DNA of 64,000 bases from an uncultured Clostridia bacterium (GTDB lineage: Bacteria; Bacillota; Clostridia; TANB77; CAG-508): NCBI GenBank assembly GCA_947626815.1, contig CANQTN010000002.1, positions 96,273 through 160,272 on the forward strand. The letters are read 5' to 3'. The position numbers and the translations under genes are program-made. This document shows positions 52,475-63,655 of this stretch, one piece after another (position 1 is the first letter of the stretch; every line of letters starts with the position of its first letter). Under the pieces are notes generated by a model. That model ran no database searches and was not told the origin of the DNA. It worked only from the letters and a program-made list of their open reading frames with translations.

Positions 52475-53995
52475 TTACATTTTTTGGTTTGATGGTATAA
52501 ATACATTTTTTACCATTTCAAAAAATCCTTTTGCATCTTTTCTATATATAAGTAAATTCACTGGAACTACTATAACAATTGCCATAATAGCAATTATAAT
52601 TGCTTCTACTACCCACATTATATATGAATCAGCTTTTATAAATTGACTTATATACATACCAACTGGCACTAAAATTAATACTTCTGTCATAAGAATAATA
52701 CTTCTTTTTATACTTTCTATTAATCTTCTATCTAAAATATATTTTGATGTATAGTACATAAATTCAATTGCTCTAAATAACATTGCTACTAATGTTCCAA
52801 TTGCAACTCCTACCATTCCAAAACGGAATACTAAGATTATTGATAATGATAAGTTTAAGAATGCCTCTATCCATGCTCCTTTTTTTGTTTGTTTAAAATG
52901 TCCTGCTGCTGATGCCATAGTGCTATAAGGTAATTTAATTGATGTTATCATTTCTGCTAAAATAATTAAGATAGCAAATATAGGTCTATAATAGTTTGCA
53001 TCTGTTATTCCTTTTGTATATATTTGCACAAATGGTAATATCATTACCATAGTAATAATGTATACAACTGTAATTAAAGTAAAATAAAATAATTCATACA
53101 ATCTGAAACTTTTATTTAAATGTTCTTTTTCCCCTCTGGCAATCATATCTCCAAATGATGCATCAATTCCACCTGTTAATGCTTCAACAATATTTCTAAC
53201 ACCATTAACAACAAATAAATATACTGTGTAAACAGATACTTCTACTGTTCCTGCAAATATAGTTAATACTGCTACATCTGTATTTCTATGTATAACATAT
53301 GCTATATGTTGTGCTAGTCCATCCCATTTTTGTTTCAATTCATATTTTTCACTTACCTTTTGCAAATGAATTTTATATTTCTTTTTAACATAAAGATTCT
53401 GCAAAATTGGTCTTAATACAAATATAAGAGAACTTCCTAATTTAACTATTTGAATGTTTGCTCTAAAATTGATAAGCATAATTACTAATATAGCATTTAA
53501 AATTGTTGTTCCTATTTGTATAGTAGATATAACATATGTTTTTTGCTCTGCTTGTATGTATAAACGATATACAATTCCAAAAAAGTATTCTGCAAATGTA
53601 CTTATTGCAATAATTATAATTAAAGAAACTGTATAGGCTGTATCAAATTCGTTTGATACTATAACCGGATAAACAAAACATAAAACAATTAAATATATGA
53701 TAAATATTCCAGATATTACTCGAAAAAATCGTTGACTTGCTTTTAAGATTTTTTCTATTTGTGTCTTATCTTTTTCTGCAATTGGTTTATATAATGCTGC
53801 TTTTATTACCGGTCCTATTCCTGCTTCTAGTAATGTAATATAGGACAAAAATTGTGTAATAGATGATGTTAATCCATTTACATTAGAGCCAAATGTTCCA
53901 ATAATTGCCCTTGGTACAATAAGTCCACATAACAGGACAGTTACTTGCTGAATGAGTGATGTTATGATATTTTTTAATGCTTTTTTACTCCTCAT
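52475..53995 (-). CDS. Polysaccharide flippase (Wzx/MATE-like)
   Basis: 506 aa, ~12-14 TM, NIITSLIQQVTVLLCGLIVPRAIIGTFGSNVNGL. Confidence 0.92.
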   Translation of the reverse strand: MRSKKALKNIITSLIQQVTVLLCGLIVPRAIIGTFGSNVNGLTSSITQFLSYITLLEAGIGPVIKAALYKPIAEKDKTQIEKILKASQRFFRVISGIFIIYLIVLCFVYPVIVSNEFDTAYTVSLIIIIAISTFAEYFFGIVYRLYIQAEQKTYVISTIQIGTTILNAILVIMLINFRANIQIVKLGSSLIFVLRPILQNLYVKKKYKIHLQKVSEKYELKQKWDGLAQHIAYVIHRNTDVAVLTIFAGTVEVSVYTVYLFVVNGVRNIVEALTGGIDASFGDMIARGEKEHLNKSFRLYELFYFTLITVVYIITMVMILPFVQIYTKGITDANYYRPIFAILIILAEMITSIKLPYSTMASAAGHFKQTKKGAWIEAFLNLSLSIILVFRFGMVGVAIGTLVAMLFRAIEFMYYTSKYILDRRLIESIKRSIILMTEVLILVPVGMYISQFIKADSYIMWVVEAIIIAIMAIVIVVPVNLLIYRKDAKGFFEMVKNVFIPSNQKM

Positions 53996-54873
53996 TTTAC
54001 CTCTCTCTTTTCTATTGGTAATTCAATCATATTTCCTAAAATTTTTTCATATTCAATTGGTTCAATTGGCATATATCCAGAACTAGGATAAAATGTTATT
54101 TCCCCAAAATATATTTTTCTTTCAATTTCATAAAAATCTATTCTTACAAAGGAGATTCCTTTACTTAATTTTTCTGATATTTCTTTCATTTTTTCGAAAT
54201 GAACTGGCTTTTCTGGTAGTTTTTCATATGGTTGATAATTTTTACGATAAAAGTTTGTTTTATTATAGTTCATATCAACAAAACTAACTCTTTGATGTGA
54301 TACTCCTTCTGAAAGATATAAAAATTCTGGTTTACCATTAAAACAAAAGAATTTATAATTAATTAATTCTTTTTGATTTTCTGACCCCATATATTTTTCA
54401 ATAAGAAGTCTTGGTTTTACATTTTTATATGGCCATTCTCTACATCTAAAGAAGTACTCTTCTTTCAATCTTTTATCATAAAATTTTTTCGTTTCTTCCA
54501 TATTTAATTTATCTTTGTCTCTACACACAACTGTACTTTGTGAATCATGTGTGCATTTCATAACAAATTTATTTGGTAATTTATGAAAATCGACATCATC
54601 AAATCTATCGTAAACTCCTAAGGCTGGAATTACATATTCTGAGCCAATGATTTCTGAAATATATTTTTTTACTTCATATTTATCAACCATTTTCGTATAT
54701 TCAGGATTTCTGTCATAAAGTTTTAACCATTGTATTTTTTCATTAAATGTTTGTACATTCTTTAAGTTCAGTCGTTTTCCTGTCATATAATGGTATTTTA
54801 ATTTTATAAATCTTTCATCTTTCATTTTTATCTGATTTGCTCCTGCAAATCTTAATATCCATTTCATTAACAT
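53992..54873 (-). CDS. TupA-like ATP-grasp protein
   Basis: LPNKFVMKCTHDSQSTVVCRDK...PRLLIEKYMGSENQKELINYKFFCFNGKPEF. Confidence 0.9.
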   Translation of the reverse strand: MLMKWILRFAGANQIKMKDERFIKLKYHYMTGKRLNLKNVQTFNEKIQWLKLYDRNPEYTKMVDKYEVKKYISEIIGSEYVIPALGVYDRFDDVDFHKLPNKFVMKCTHDSQSTVVCRDKDKLNMEETKKFYDKRLKEEYFFRCREWPYKNVKPRLLIEKYMGSENQKELINYKFFCFNGKPEFLYLSEGVSHQRVSFVDMNYNKTNFYRKNYQPYEKLPEKPVHFEKMKEISEKLSKGISFVRIDFYEIERKIYFGEITFYPSSGYMPIEPIEYEKILGNMIELPIEKREVK

Positions 54874-55835
54874 CTTATTAATTTCTCCATTATATATTTA
54901 AAATTATATCCTTTTAAACATTTTTTTACTGCATTTACATTTAATGGTATTATTCGATTCATTAGCATTAAAGTAAAAAAACGATTATATAATACTTTTT
55001 TTAATTCTTTTTGTTCATATGTATGGTTTTGCTCAATAATATAATCAATATTTTTAGAAATTTCTTTATAATTTTGACGTGTTAATTTTTCTCTCATTCC
55101 TAATACATACATTGTTTTACAAATTTTTTCTTCATATTTTCCTGTTATTTTTTTACTATTTTCATAAATAACTTTTTTTGATAATTCTGCTTGCTTTTGC
55201 TTTCTTTGTATAGAAATTTGTCCATCATGTATTCTGTATTTTATTCCTGCAATAGGAATGATAGCAATTGGGTATTTTTCAATAATACGACTCCATAATT
55301 CAAAGTCTTGTGAACAAACAAATTCTTCATTATATGGATATTCTTCTAGTACTGTTTTTCTTATCATAACTGTTGGGTGAATCAATGTTGCCATATACAA
55401 CAATTGTATTTTTATTTGTTCTTGTGTTATAAAATAATTTTTCTTTATTCCTTCTTGTTTTCCAAAAAGCATTGCATTTGTTCCACATACTGCAACTTCT
55501 GGATGTTCTTCTAAAAATTGTACTTGTTTTTCAATTCTATTTTTCATACAGATATCATCACTATCTAGTCTTGCTATATATTCTCCTGTTGAATATCTAA
55601 TTGCTTTATTTAATGAGTATGGTAATCCTTTATTTGTTTCGTTTAACAAAACTGTCATTTTATTTTTGTTTTCTTGTTCTATTTGTTTCATTCTCTTATA
55701 TTCTTCATGGTCTCCATCACATACTAAGATTAATTCTATATTTTCATATGTTTGACTTAAAATACTATCAATTGCTATTTTTAAATTTTCTTGTTCTGTT
55801 TGATATGTTGCCATGATAATTGATACTTTTTTCAT
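54867..55835 (-). CDS. Family 2 glycosyltransferase
   Basis: VSIIMATYQTEQENLKIAIDSILSQTYENIELILVCDGD...ARLDSDDICMKNRI. Confidence 0.95.
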   Translation of the reverse strand: MKKVSIIMATYQTEQENLKIAIDSILSQTYENIELILVCDGDHEEYKRMKQIEQENKNKMTVLLNETNKGLPYSLNKAIRYSTGEYIARLDSDDICMKNRIEKQVQFLEEHPEVAVCGTNAMLFGKQEGIKKNYFITQEQIKIQLLYMATLIHPTVMIRKTVLEEYPYNEEFVCSQDFELWSRIIEKYPIAIIPIAGIKYRIHDGQISIQRKQKQAELSKKVIYENSKKITGKYEEKICKTMYVLGMREKLTRQNYKEISKNIDYIIEQNHTYEQKELKKVLYNRFFTLMLMNRIIPLNVNAVKKCLKGYNFKYIMEKLIRC

Positions 55836-56950
55836 TACCTTACTCCTTGTAATAATTTTTCATATATTTCTTTTAATTTTTTTATTGTATTATCTATAGA
55901 AAATTGTTTTGCTATTTTTATAGCATTTTCAATCATCTTCTGCCTTTCTTCTTTTTTCATTTCTATTACTTTTTCAATTCCTTCTGCTAAAGCTTTTTCT
56001 TCTGTTTGCTTAATTAAAAAACCGTTTTTCCCATCACTTATTAGTTCTGGTATTCCACCCTTATAAAATGTAATTGGAATACACCCTCTTGACATTGCTT
56101 CTGCAACAGATATTCCAAATCCTTCTTCACAAATAGATGGATAAACAAAAATATCTGCATTATCTAACCATTGAATAATATTTTTTTGCCTTCCTACAAA
56201 ATAAATATTGTTCTTCGCTTCTGTTTCTTGAGCTAATTGTTTTAATTTGCCCTCTTCCCTTCCTTCTCCTACTATTGTTAGATTTACATTTAATTTATGT
56301 CTATACACCTGTTCAAATGCTTTCAATAAAATATGTACGCCTTTTAATTTTTCTAATCTTCCTACAAATATCATATTGATTTTATCATCTTGAAAATGAG
56401 GTTTTGTTTCGCTTTGTAAAAAATCTTGAGAAATTCCATTATATACTATAGTACTTTTATGCTCAGATATGTGAAAATGTTGTTCAAAAGATTTTCGTAC
56501 TACTTTTGAAATAAAAATTAGCTTATCTGAACTATTAATTGCTTTTTGCATAACAATTCTTGTTACAATGTTTTTCAAAAATTTATCTCTACCATCCCAA
56601 AAAGCGTCAAAACAAGAATGGAAATATCTTATGTATTTTATATTTGGTAACTGTTTTTTTAACATCATATAAACTAAGTTACAGTTAATACCTCCATGAT
56701 GAACAATAACAATGTCTATCTTTTCTTGTTTACAATATCTAACAAGTTCATTAACAATTTTTTTCCTGTTTCGATTAAACTCCTTTAAGGAAAATATTTT
56801 ATCTGTTTTTTCTTTTAATTCTTGATAAATTTCCCCTTCGTCAAATAGGCAACAAATTCTGTTATCTAACGTGTTGTTTTGCATAATATTTTTCAAGAGT
56901 ATTTCAATTCCGCCTGTTTTTCCTGCTGCTAACAAATTCAATATTTTCAT
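55835..56950 (-). CDS. Family 4-like glycosyltransferase
   Basis: NMIFVGRLEKLKGVHILLKAFE...IFVYPSICEEGFGISVAEAMSRG. Confidence 0.95.
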   Translation of the reverse strand: MKILNLLAAGKTGGIEILLKNIMQNNTLDNRICCLFDEGEIYQELKEKTDKIFSLKEFNRNRKKIVNELVRYCKQEKIDIVIVHHGGINCNLVYMMLKKQLPNIKYIRYFHSCFDAFWDGRDKFLKNIVTRIVMQKAINSSDKLIFISKVVRKSFEQHFHISEHKSTIVYNGISQDFLQSETKPHFQDDKINMIFVGRLEKLKGVHILLKAFEQVYRHKLNVNLTIVGEGREEGKLKQLAQETEAKNNIYFVGRQKNIIQWLDNADIFVYPSICEEGFGISVAEAMSRGCIPITFYKGGIPELISDGKNGFLIKQTEEKALAEGIEKVIEMKKEERQKMIENAIKIAKQFSIDNTIKKLKEIYEKLLQGVR

Positions 56951-58215
56951 ACATTCGTCTCTCCTTCAATTTGTTTGACTTCTACCTTTTCTTCTTGATT
57001 ATATACTTTATATAAAGCAAATATAATTGGAATAGATATTATAAATCTTGGATAGAAGAAGAAGCCATTAAAAAATGCAACAAAAAGATATACTAAATTC
57101 AACATAATAATTATAAATTTGTCAAATTTCTTTTCTCCTTTTAAATGAAAAATTAATGCTCGAATCCAAGTTTCAAAATATATAATCAGCATGAATATAC
57201 CAAACTGCAATAAAATTTGCATTATATCACTATGACACCAAATACGTGCCCACATAACTTCAAAATTTACTTGTCTAATTGCCTCATTATCATGACCAAA
57301 TAACTTGTTTTGAATTGGAGATTCTATAAAGTATTTCCAGTCTGCTTCTCTTAAAATTGATCTTCCATTATCAAACGTTCCTTCAGATGAGATAAATATT
57401 TTTTGCATAAACGCTGTATGTGGTAAATATAATATCATCGCAATAACAAATACTATTACTGCTATTATTGAAACTTTTTTATGCTCATTATAAAATTTTA
57501 GCATTTCATCTTTCATGAAGTAAATTTCAATCATTCCTAAAGCAATTCCTAATAATGTTGGTGTTCTTGCACCTGTACGCATTAATAACAATTCGCATGC
57601 AAATAGTAAAATAATATTTATAATTTTATTATTTTTTTGTGCTTTAATTAAAAACATACTATATACTATTAATGTACAACATCTATATGCTGCTTGATGT
57701 GGATCTACATATATTCCCTGAAAAGCATTCATCTTCCATGTAGTAGAATAATTATTTGCAAATATATTTAATATTATAATTCCAATCAATGATATAGTAA
57801 TAAATTTATTATATTTTTCAAAATAGTTTTTAATAGTTTTTAAAAAATCTTTATCTTGTACCATATCAAAACAGGTTAAGAAAATTATTAATTGTTTAAT
57901 AAATTCAAATTGTCCATCAAAGCTTGATTTTAGAAAAAATTGAACATTAATAACTAATAGCAGTATAATAATACCATATTTTATCCATACTCTTTTATTT
58001 CTTTGATAACAAAGAACACTTAGAATTCCAACAAAAAATGGAATACCTGTTAAAATAGTACCAACAAATTTCACATGTTCATCAAGAGTAATTAATATTG
58101 GTACAAATAGTAAAAAAATTGCTTCAATATCATATAAGATTTTTCTGTTTTTTATAAAATCTTTAATTTTTTGAAAATTTATTTTACAAAATTTAAGAAC
58201 AGCACTTTCGTTCAT
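56947..58215 (-). CDS. O-antigen ligase/polymerase-like membrane protein
   Basis: Polytopic 422 aa with long loop (DPHQAAYRC...NGRSILREADWKYFIESPIQNKLFGHD) within GT cluster. Confidence 0.82.
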   Translation of the reverse strand: MNESAVLKFCKINFQKIKDFIKNRKILYDIEAIFLLFVPILITLDEHVKFVGTILTGIPFFVGILSVLCYQRNKRVWIKYGIIILLLVINVQFFLKSSFDGQFEFIKQLIIFLTCFDMVQDKDFLKTIKNYFEKYNKFITISLIGIIILNIFANNYSTTWKMNAFQGIYVDPHQAAYRCCTLIVYSMFLIKAQKNNKIINIILLFACELLLMRTGARTPTLLGIALGMIEIYFMKDEMLKFYNEHKKVSIIAVIVFVIAMILYLPHTAFMQKIFISSEGTFDNGRSILREADWKYFIESPIQNKLFGHDNEAIRQVNFEVMWARIWCHSDIMQILLQFGIFMLIIYFETWIRALIFHLKGEKKFDKFIIIMLNLVYLFVAFFNGFFFYPRFIISIPIIFALYKVYNQEEKVEVKQIEGETNV

Positions 58216-59357
58216 GATTTTTTAGCTCCTTTGTTATTTATTTTTTCATAAAGTTTTAATGTTTTCTCAACAACATCTTCCCAACAATATTTTTTTAAAA
58301 TATATGCTGTAATTTTTTCTTTTTCTTCATTAGTTATTTGATTAGCAATCAATGTTTCTAATTTTTGTTTTAAATCCTGTACATCTCCCTTTTTAAATAT
58401 ACTTGCATGTTCTCCTACTACCTGCATATTTTCTGCTATATTGCTAACTAAGCATAAATTTCCGTAGCTCATTGCTTCTAATAAAGATAATGGCATACCT
58501 TCTACATCACTCGGTAAACAGTATAAATAGCAATTACTATATAATTCTTCTAATTCTTCTCCCTGTATAAAACCTGTCATAATAATTCTTTCATCTTGTT
58601 TTACCATTTCTTTTATATTTTTAAGATATGTATTTGTATGACTTGATCCTCCTACAATAACTAATTTTTTATCTGTTTTTATTTGTTTAAATGCTTCTAT
58701 TAAATAATGTAATCCTTTTTCTGGCACTATTCGTGCTAAAAATAAAATATAATTATTTTTTTCTAATTGGTATTTTTCTTTTATTATATTTGCTTCTCTA
58801 ATAGTTGGTTTATTTACTCCATTAGAAATAAATGTTGTTTTTCTTTGATATGTTTGTTTAAAATATTCTTGCACATTCTCAGATAATACTATTATTTCAT
58901 CTGCATATTTTACTGCCATTTTTTCTCCAAAGCGAATATATTTTGTTGCAAATCCTCCCCATTTTGATCTTTGCCAATCTAATCCATGAATTGTTACAAT
59001 GATTTTTTTCCTAAATAGTTTAGGTATCCATAGCATTGCACAAGGTCCTTCTGCATGGTAGTGAATTACATCGTATTTGTGAAACAAAACAGCAATACTT
59101 GCAAAAAAGGAATATAGCATAGCATCCATTCCTTTTTTATTAATCGTTGGAATTGTAATAATTTTAATACCTTTATATTCTTTTATTTTTTTATTTTTAG
59201 CATCTGCTGTTTTGTCTTGTACATTTTTTCCTTTTCTATTATATACATCAACTATGTGTCCTCTATCGACAAGGCGTTTTGAAATTTCTTCTACAACAAT
59301 TTCTACTCCTCCTTCTCTTGAAGGAATTCGTTTATGCCCAATCATTGCTATTTTCAT
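58212..59357 (-). CDS. Family 4 glycosyltransferase
   Basis: KIAMIGHKRIPSREGGVEIVVEEISKRL...ILFLARIVPEKGLHYLIEAF. Confidence 0.95.
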   Translation of the reverse strand: MKIAMIGHKRIPSREGGVEIVVEEISKRLVDRGHIVDVYNRKGKNVQDKTADAKNKKIKEYKGIKIITIPTINKKGMDAMLYSFFASIAVLFHKYDVIHYHAEGPCAMLWIPKLFRKKIIVTIHGLDWQRSKWGGFATKYIRFGEKMAVKYADEIIVLSENVQEYFKQTYQRKTTFISNGVNKPTIREANIIKEKYQLEKNNYILFLARIVPEKGLHYLIEAFKQIKTDKKLVIVGGSSHTNTYLKNIKEMVKQDERIIMTGFIQGEELEELYSNCYLYCLPSDVEGMPLSLLEAMSYGNLCLVSNIAENMQVVGEHASIFKKGDVQDLKQKLETLIANQITNEEKEKITAYILKKYCWEDVVEKTLKLYEKINNKGAKKS

Positions 59358-60352
59358 ATAAAACTCTCCTTATATGTTTTCTTAATTCGTTTGATGATTT
59401 TTTTGTCTATATAATGAATTCCCATTCCTAACAAAATACAAATAAAAATAACTAAAAGAATCCACAATGTAGATGGTATTTCTAAAGGTCTTAATACATG
59501 TATAACTATTGCATGCATTAAATAAATTTCATATGTAATACTTCCTAAATAGCTTAAACATGTACTTTCTATATGTATTTGATTCAATATGGTTGTTAAT
59601 AAAAGAATTAAACTAATGCTTAATATTGTTTTTAGTCCCCATGTTCCTAAAAGATATACTTCTTTATATTTTAAATATAATAATCCTATTATAGCAGAAA
59701 TTATACCAAAAAAAATTCCTTGTTTCAATGTTTTTAAATTTTTTATTTTAGTTTCCAAATGATACATTAGTATTCCATAGAAAAGCCCCATAGATTCAAC
59801 AAGCCATCCTGTTGGCCATTGACATGCTTTTCCCATAAAACTGTATAATAATACAATTCCACATAACAAATAGTCTCGTATTTTTGAGTTTTTAATAAAT
59901 TTATATACACACCAAAATATTATGTAATAACATAGTAAAATAGTAATAAATATAATATTTTGTACTCCAATAATAGTTAATATAGTTTCTAAAATAGTTT
60001 CCTGTGGTTGTAAAAAAGCAGATATTGTACGCGTTAACCAAAAAGGAATTAATAGTACTAATATCCTATTTCTCCAAAAATGTTTTATATAATCTGGTTT
60101 ATTTTCTACACTATATCTTAATCCATACGCAGATAACATAAAAAATATTGATACGGCTACATATCCAAAAGATGAAATTGCATCTTGTAATGCATTTCCA
60201 TGTTGTTTTGGAATATGTACTAATATTACAATAATACAGCATATTGCTTTTATAATCATTCCTTGTTCTTTATCAAGAATTCCTACTTTTTCGTTTGTTT
60301 CGTCATATTTATTTATTTTTAACCATTTGTTGTTTAATATCTTTTTCAACAA
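59354..60352 (-). CDS. Acyltransferase family protein
   Basis: IIKAICCIIVILVHIPKQHGNALQ...SIFFMLSAYGLRYS. Confidence 0.85.
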   Translation of the reverse strand: MLKKILNNKWLKINKYDETNEKVGILDKEQGMIIKAICCIIVILVHIPKQHGNALQDAISSFGYVAVSIFFMLSAYGLRYSVENKPDYIKHFWRNRILVLLIPFWLTRTISAFLQPQETILETILTIIGVQNIIFITILLCYYIIFWCVYKFIKNSKIRDYLLCGIVLLYSFMGKACQWPTGWLVESMGLFYGILMYHLETKIKNLKTLKQGIFFGIISAIIGLLYLKYKEVYLLGTWGLKTILSISLILLLTTILNQIHIESTCLSYLGSITYEIYLMHAIVIHVLRPLEIPSTLWILLVIFICILLGMGIHYIDKKIIKRIKKTYKESFI

Positions 60353-61490
60353 TCTCTTCTCCTGTCATATTTTTTAGTTGTTCTTTTGATTTTTCTGACA
60401 GTCCATCATTTACTATACAATTCATATCACATGTAGAACATTTGTCTAATTCTTCTTTACTTATTTTTCCTTCTTTATAGTTTTTTACAATTTTATTTTC
60501 AAACATAGAATATTTTTGCTTTTTATAAAATCTTAAAAATTTATGTTTAATAACCCACCATGCTGGTTTCCATATATATTTATGCATTGCTGGTGATACA
60601 GAACCTATCATCCAACATTGTCTATTGCAATTTCTTACTTTTGTTCTAACTGCATTTGCTTGTTCTGAGTTCCATAATTCTTCCCATGTTTGTTCATTTA
60701 AATTTCCCATTACTTCTTTTTCTTTTGTTCCATTACATGGCATAACATCTCCATATGGATCAATGAAAAATGTATCAAATGCCATATCACATGGTAATAA
60801 TCTTTTTTGCCCAAATATATAATTGATTAATCCATGATTAAAATATGCTCTAAACCATTTTTTAGGTGAATTTGATTCTAATAGTCTGTTAATTAATTTT
60901 TCAAAGTTTTCTGCTACCATTAATCTGTCTTTAATGATATTTTTTGCTTCTACAAAATAAAAGGAATTATGAAGTGATGCTGTTGCAAATTCCATATTTA
61001 ATTCATTTGATAACTCATATAATGGTACTAAATCTTTTGCATTTGCATCTTGCACTGTCATTCCAAATCCAACATCAGGATGTTTCATTTCTACTAGTTT
61101 TTTTAGTGTTAAATAACCTTTGTTGAATCCATCTTCTAGCCCTCTTATTTTATTGTTCGTTTCTTCTAATCCTTCAATTGATATTCTGATTCCTACATTT
61201 GGAAATTCCTCACATAATTTGATAATTCTGTCTGTAAAAAATCCATTTGTAGAAATTACTATCCTATCTGATTTTTTATATAATTCTCTTACAATTTCTG
61301 ACAAGTCTTCTCGAATAAATGGCTCTCCTCCTGTGATATTTGTAAAATACATTTTAGGTAATTTTTTTATTGTTTCAATGCTTAATTCTTCTTCTGGTTT
61401 TGAAGGGCATTTATAACGATTGCACATAGTACATCTTGCATTACAACGATATGTAACAATAACTGTTCCATTCAATTTTTTATCTGCCAT
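60309..61490 (-). CDS. Radical SAM/SPASM protein
   Basis: TYRCNARCTMCNRYKC ... GGEPFIREDL ... CNRQCWMI / CSTCDMNC. Confidence 0.93.
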   Translation of the reverse strand: MADKKLNGTVIVTYRCNARCTMCNRYKCPSKPEEELSIETIKKLPKMYFTNITGGEPFIREDLSEIVRELYKKSDRIVISTNGFFTDRIIKLCEEFPNVGIRISIEGLEETNNKIRGLEDGFNKGYLTLKKLVEMKHPDVGFGMTVQDANAKDLVPLYELSNELNMEFATASLHNSFYFVEAKNIIKDRLMVAENFEKLINRLLESNSPKKWFRAYFNHGLINYIFGQKRLLPCDMAFDTFFIDPYGDVMPCNGTKEKEVMGNLNEQTWEELWNSEQANAVRTKVRNCNRQCWMIGSVSPAMHKYIWKPAWWVIKHKFLRFYKKQKYSMFENKIVKNYKEGKISKEELDKCSTCDMNCIVNDGLSEKSKEQLKNMTGEEIVEKDIKQQMVKNK

Positions 61491-62742
61491 TTTTTTTATT
61501 CTCCTCTTTTAATGTTTCAAAAATTTTTATTAATTTTTGATAATGTTGTTCCATTGAATATTCATTTTTTATACATTCTATATTATTTCTTCCAATTTGT
61601 TTTACTAAATTGTCATCATCTAATTTTAAGATACAGTCAGCAATTTGTTTGCTATTTCCTATTTCAAATAAATATCCATTTATTCCTTCTTTTACTGTTT
61701 CTGTTAAACTTCCTATATTTGTTGCAATTACTGGTTTTCCATATGAGAAGCCTTCTAATATTGTGTTTGGTAAATTTTCATACCAAATAGATGGAACAAT
61801 CACAAATCTTGCATTTTTTATGATTGTTTCTAATTCTTCTCCTTTTTTGAATCCTAAAAATTCTACATTTTTTATATTTTTTTCTTGTACATATTTTTTT
61901 AATCTTTTTGCTTCTTCCGTTGTATCATCTCCCATTATTTTTAGCTTATATTTTTCATCTAATATTTCATATGCTTTGATAACATATTCTACTCCTTTTT
62001 CTTCTGAAATTCTTCCAAAATATAATCCATATGTACCTACATTTTCTATATTAGCTTCTTTTTCTCTACAAAATGTAGGTACATGACATATGTTATTCTT
62101 TTCAAATCCATTTTCTTGTAATTTAACTTTTAGATAATTTGAAGGTGTGATGATTGTATCAATGTTTTTATATACTTTTATAAATTTATGTACTTTCATG
62201 GAAAAAACACGAATTATTGAAGCAAATAATGAATTTTTGACACATTTTTTCTTTATACAAGATTTGTATCCGTTTTTTAGGCATTCTTCACAAATTGTTC
62301 CTTTGTATAAGAAATCGAATTTTGGGCATAAAAGGAAATAATCTGATAGCCTCACTATAACCGGCTTTTTCATTTCCTTTGCACCTTTTATAACACTTGG
62401 TGATAATTTATTAATAAAATGCAAAATATAAACAATATCTGGATTTGTGTCTTTGATGATTTTTTTTATTGCTTTTTTGGTACTGAAAGAATAAATGCTT
62501 CTTGATAACATTTGTAAAATTGTTTTTGGTGTTTTCTTATAGTCTTCATAATATACTGCATCTTTGCTTCCAATTGGTTCTACAAAATATTTTTCATATT
62601 CTGTTTTTTCATTTTTATTGGATTTTACAGAAAAAGGGATAACTTCATGTCCCTCTTCTTCTAACTTTTTTTTAATATTGAACATATATTTTTCTGGTCC
62701 ACCAGAAATAAAATAACGATAATTAACAAGTAATATCTTCAT
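61480..62742 (-). CDS. Family 4 glycosyltransferase
   Basis: ILLVNYRYFISGGPEKYMFNIKKKL...FGRISEEKGVEYVIKAYE. Confidence 0.95.
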   Translation of the reverse strand: MKILLVNYRYFISGGPEKYMFNIKKKLEEEGHEVIPFSVKSNKNEKTEYEKYFVEPIGSKDAVYYEDYKKTPKTILQMLSRSIYSFSTKKAIKKIIKDTNPDIVYILHFINKLSPSVIKGAKEMKKPVIVRLSDYFLLCPKFDFLYKGTICEECLKNGYKSCIKKKCVKNSLFASIIRVFSMKVHKFIKVYKNIDTIITPSNYLKVKLQENGFEKNNICHVPTFCREKEANIENVGTYGLYFGRISEEKGVEYVIKAYEILDEKYKLKIMGDDTTEEAKRLKKYVQEKNIKNVEFLGFKKGEELETIIKNARFVIVPSIWYENLPNTILEGFSYGKPVIATNIGSLTETVKEGINGYLFEIGNSKQIADCILKLDDDNLVKQIGRNNIECIKNEYSMEQHYQKLIKIFETLKEENKKNGR

Positions 62743-62744
62743 GC

Positions 62745-63458
62745 TTATATAGCTCCTTCTTTTTTTAGAATTTTTACAATTGTTTTTAATAGTAATTGTA
62801 TGTCTAATTTTAAGCTACTTTTTACACAATATTCCATATCCATTTCTAATCTGTCTTTAAATGCTATATCACTACGTCCATTAATTTGCCATAATCCTGT
62901 TAATCCTGGTTTAAATAAAATTATGTATCTATAATATGTTCCCATTTCTTTCTTTTCTCTTCTTAAATATGGACGAGGTCCTACTAAACTCATTTCTCCT
63001 TTTAATACATTGATAAATTGTGGGAATTCATCTAAACTTGTTTTTCTAAGAAATCTTCCTATTTTTGTGATTCTTGGATCATCTTTTAACTTTTTGTATT
63101 TAGCATATTCTTCTTTTGCTTCTGGATTTTCTCTTAAATATTTATTTAAGATTCTATCAGCTCCAACAACCATTGTACGGTATTTGTACATTAAAAATAT
63201 TTTTCCATCTTTTCCCATTCTTTTTTGAGTATAGAAAATTGGGCCCTTATCTTTTTCTATGATATTGGCTATATAAACGACAATTGTTAGTGGTACCAAT
63301 AATATTATTCCTACTAAACTTCCTATTATATCTATTGTTCTTTTTATTATTGTTTTTGTTTTATTTTTAGAAATTAATATGGTTTTTTCAATTTCTTTAG
63401 AAGCACACATTATTTCATGATTTGCTATACATTCCATATCTTCATTTATCATTTTCAT
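62745..63458 (-). CDS. Undecaprenyl-phosphate sugar phosphotransferase
   Basis: KRTIDIIGSLVGIILLVPLTIVVYIA...IFLMYKYRTMV...SLDEFPQFINVLKGEMSLVGPRPYL...KPGLTGLWQINGRS. Confidence 0.96.
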   Translation of the reverse strand: MKMINEDMECIANHEIMCASKEIEKTILISKNKTKTIIKRTIDIIGSLVGIILLVPLTIVVYIANIIEKDKGPIFYTQKRMGKDGKIFLMYKYRTMVVGADRILNKYLRENPEAKEEYAKYKKLKDDPRITKIGRFLRKTSLDEFPQFINVLKGEMSLVGPRPYLRREKKEMGTYYRYIILFKPGLTGLWQINGRSDIAFKDRLEMDMEYCVKSSLKLDIQLLLKTIVKILKKEGAI

Positions 63459-63548
63459 AGTAATACTCCTCAAATCATTCTAATTTTATTATATATTCTT
63501 TTAATTATAATGTCAAACAAATTTCAATCTTTTTTTACATTTTTTTCG

Positions 63549-63582
63549 CTAAAAAAAAGTTGCATTTCTGCAACTTTTTTTT
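63549..63582. terminator. Terminator hairpin
   Basis: AAAAAAAAGTTGCatttctGCAACTTTTTTTT. Confidence 0.85.
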
Positions 63583-63583
63583 A

Positions 63584-63655
63584 TTACTGATTTTTACCAC
63601 AACAATTTTTGTATTTTTTCCCACTTCCACATGTTCTGTCCCTATTAGTATATAT
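63584..63655 (-). pseudogene. C-terminal SEC-C motif fragment
   Basis: Reverse strand ...TNRDRTCGSGKKYKNCCGKNQ*; no long upstream ORF, preceded by iterated repeats. Confidence 0.55.

Noticed and set aside
63549-63582. GTTGC...GCAAC as a third Crp/Fnr operator
   Set aside because: Spacer is 6 nt and it is flanked by A and T tracts, i.e. a terminator.
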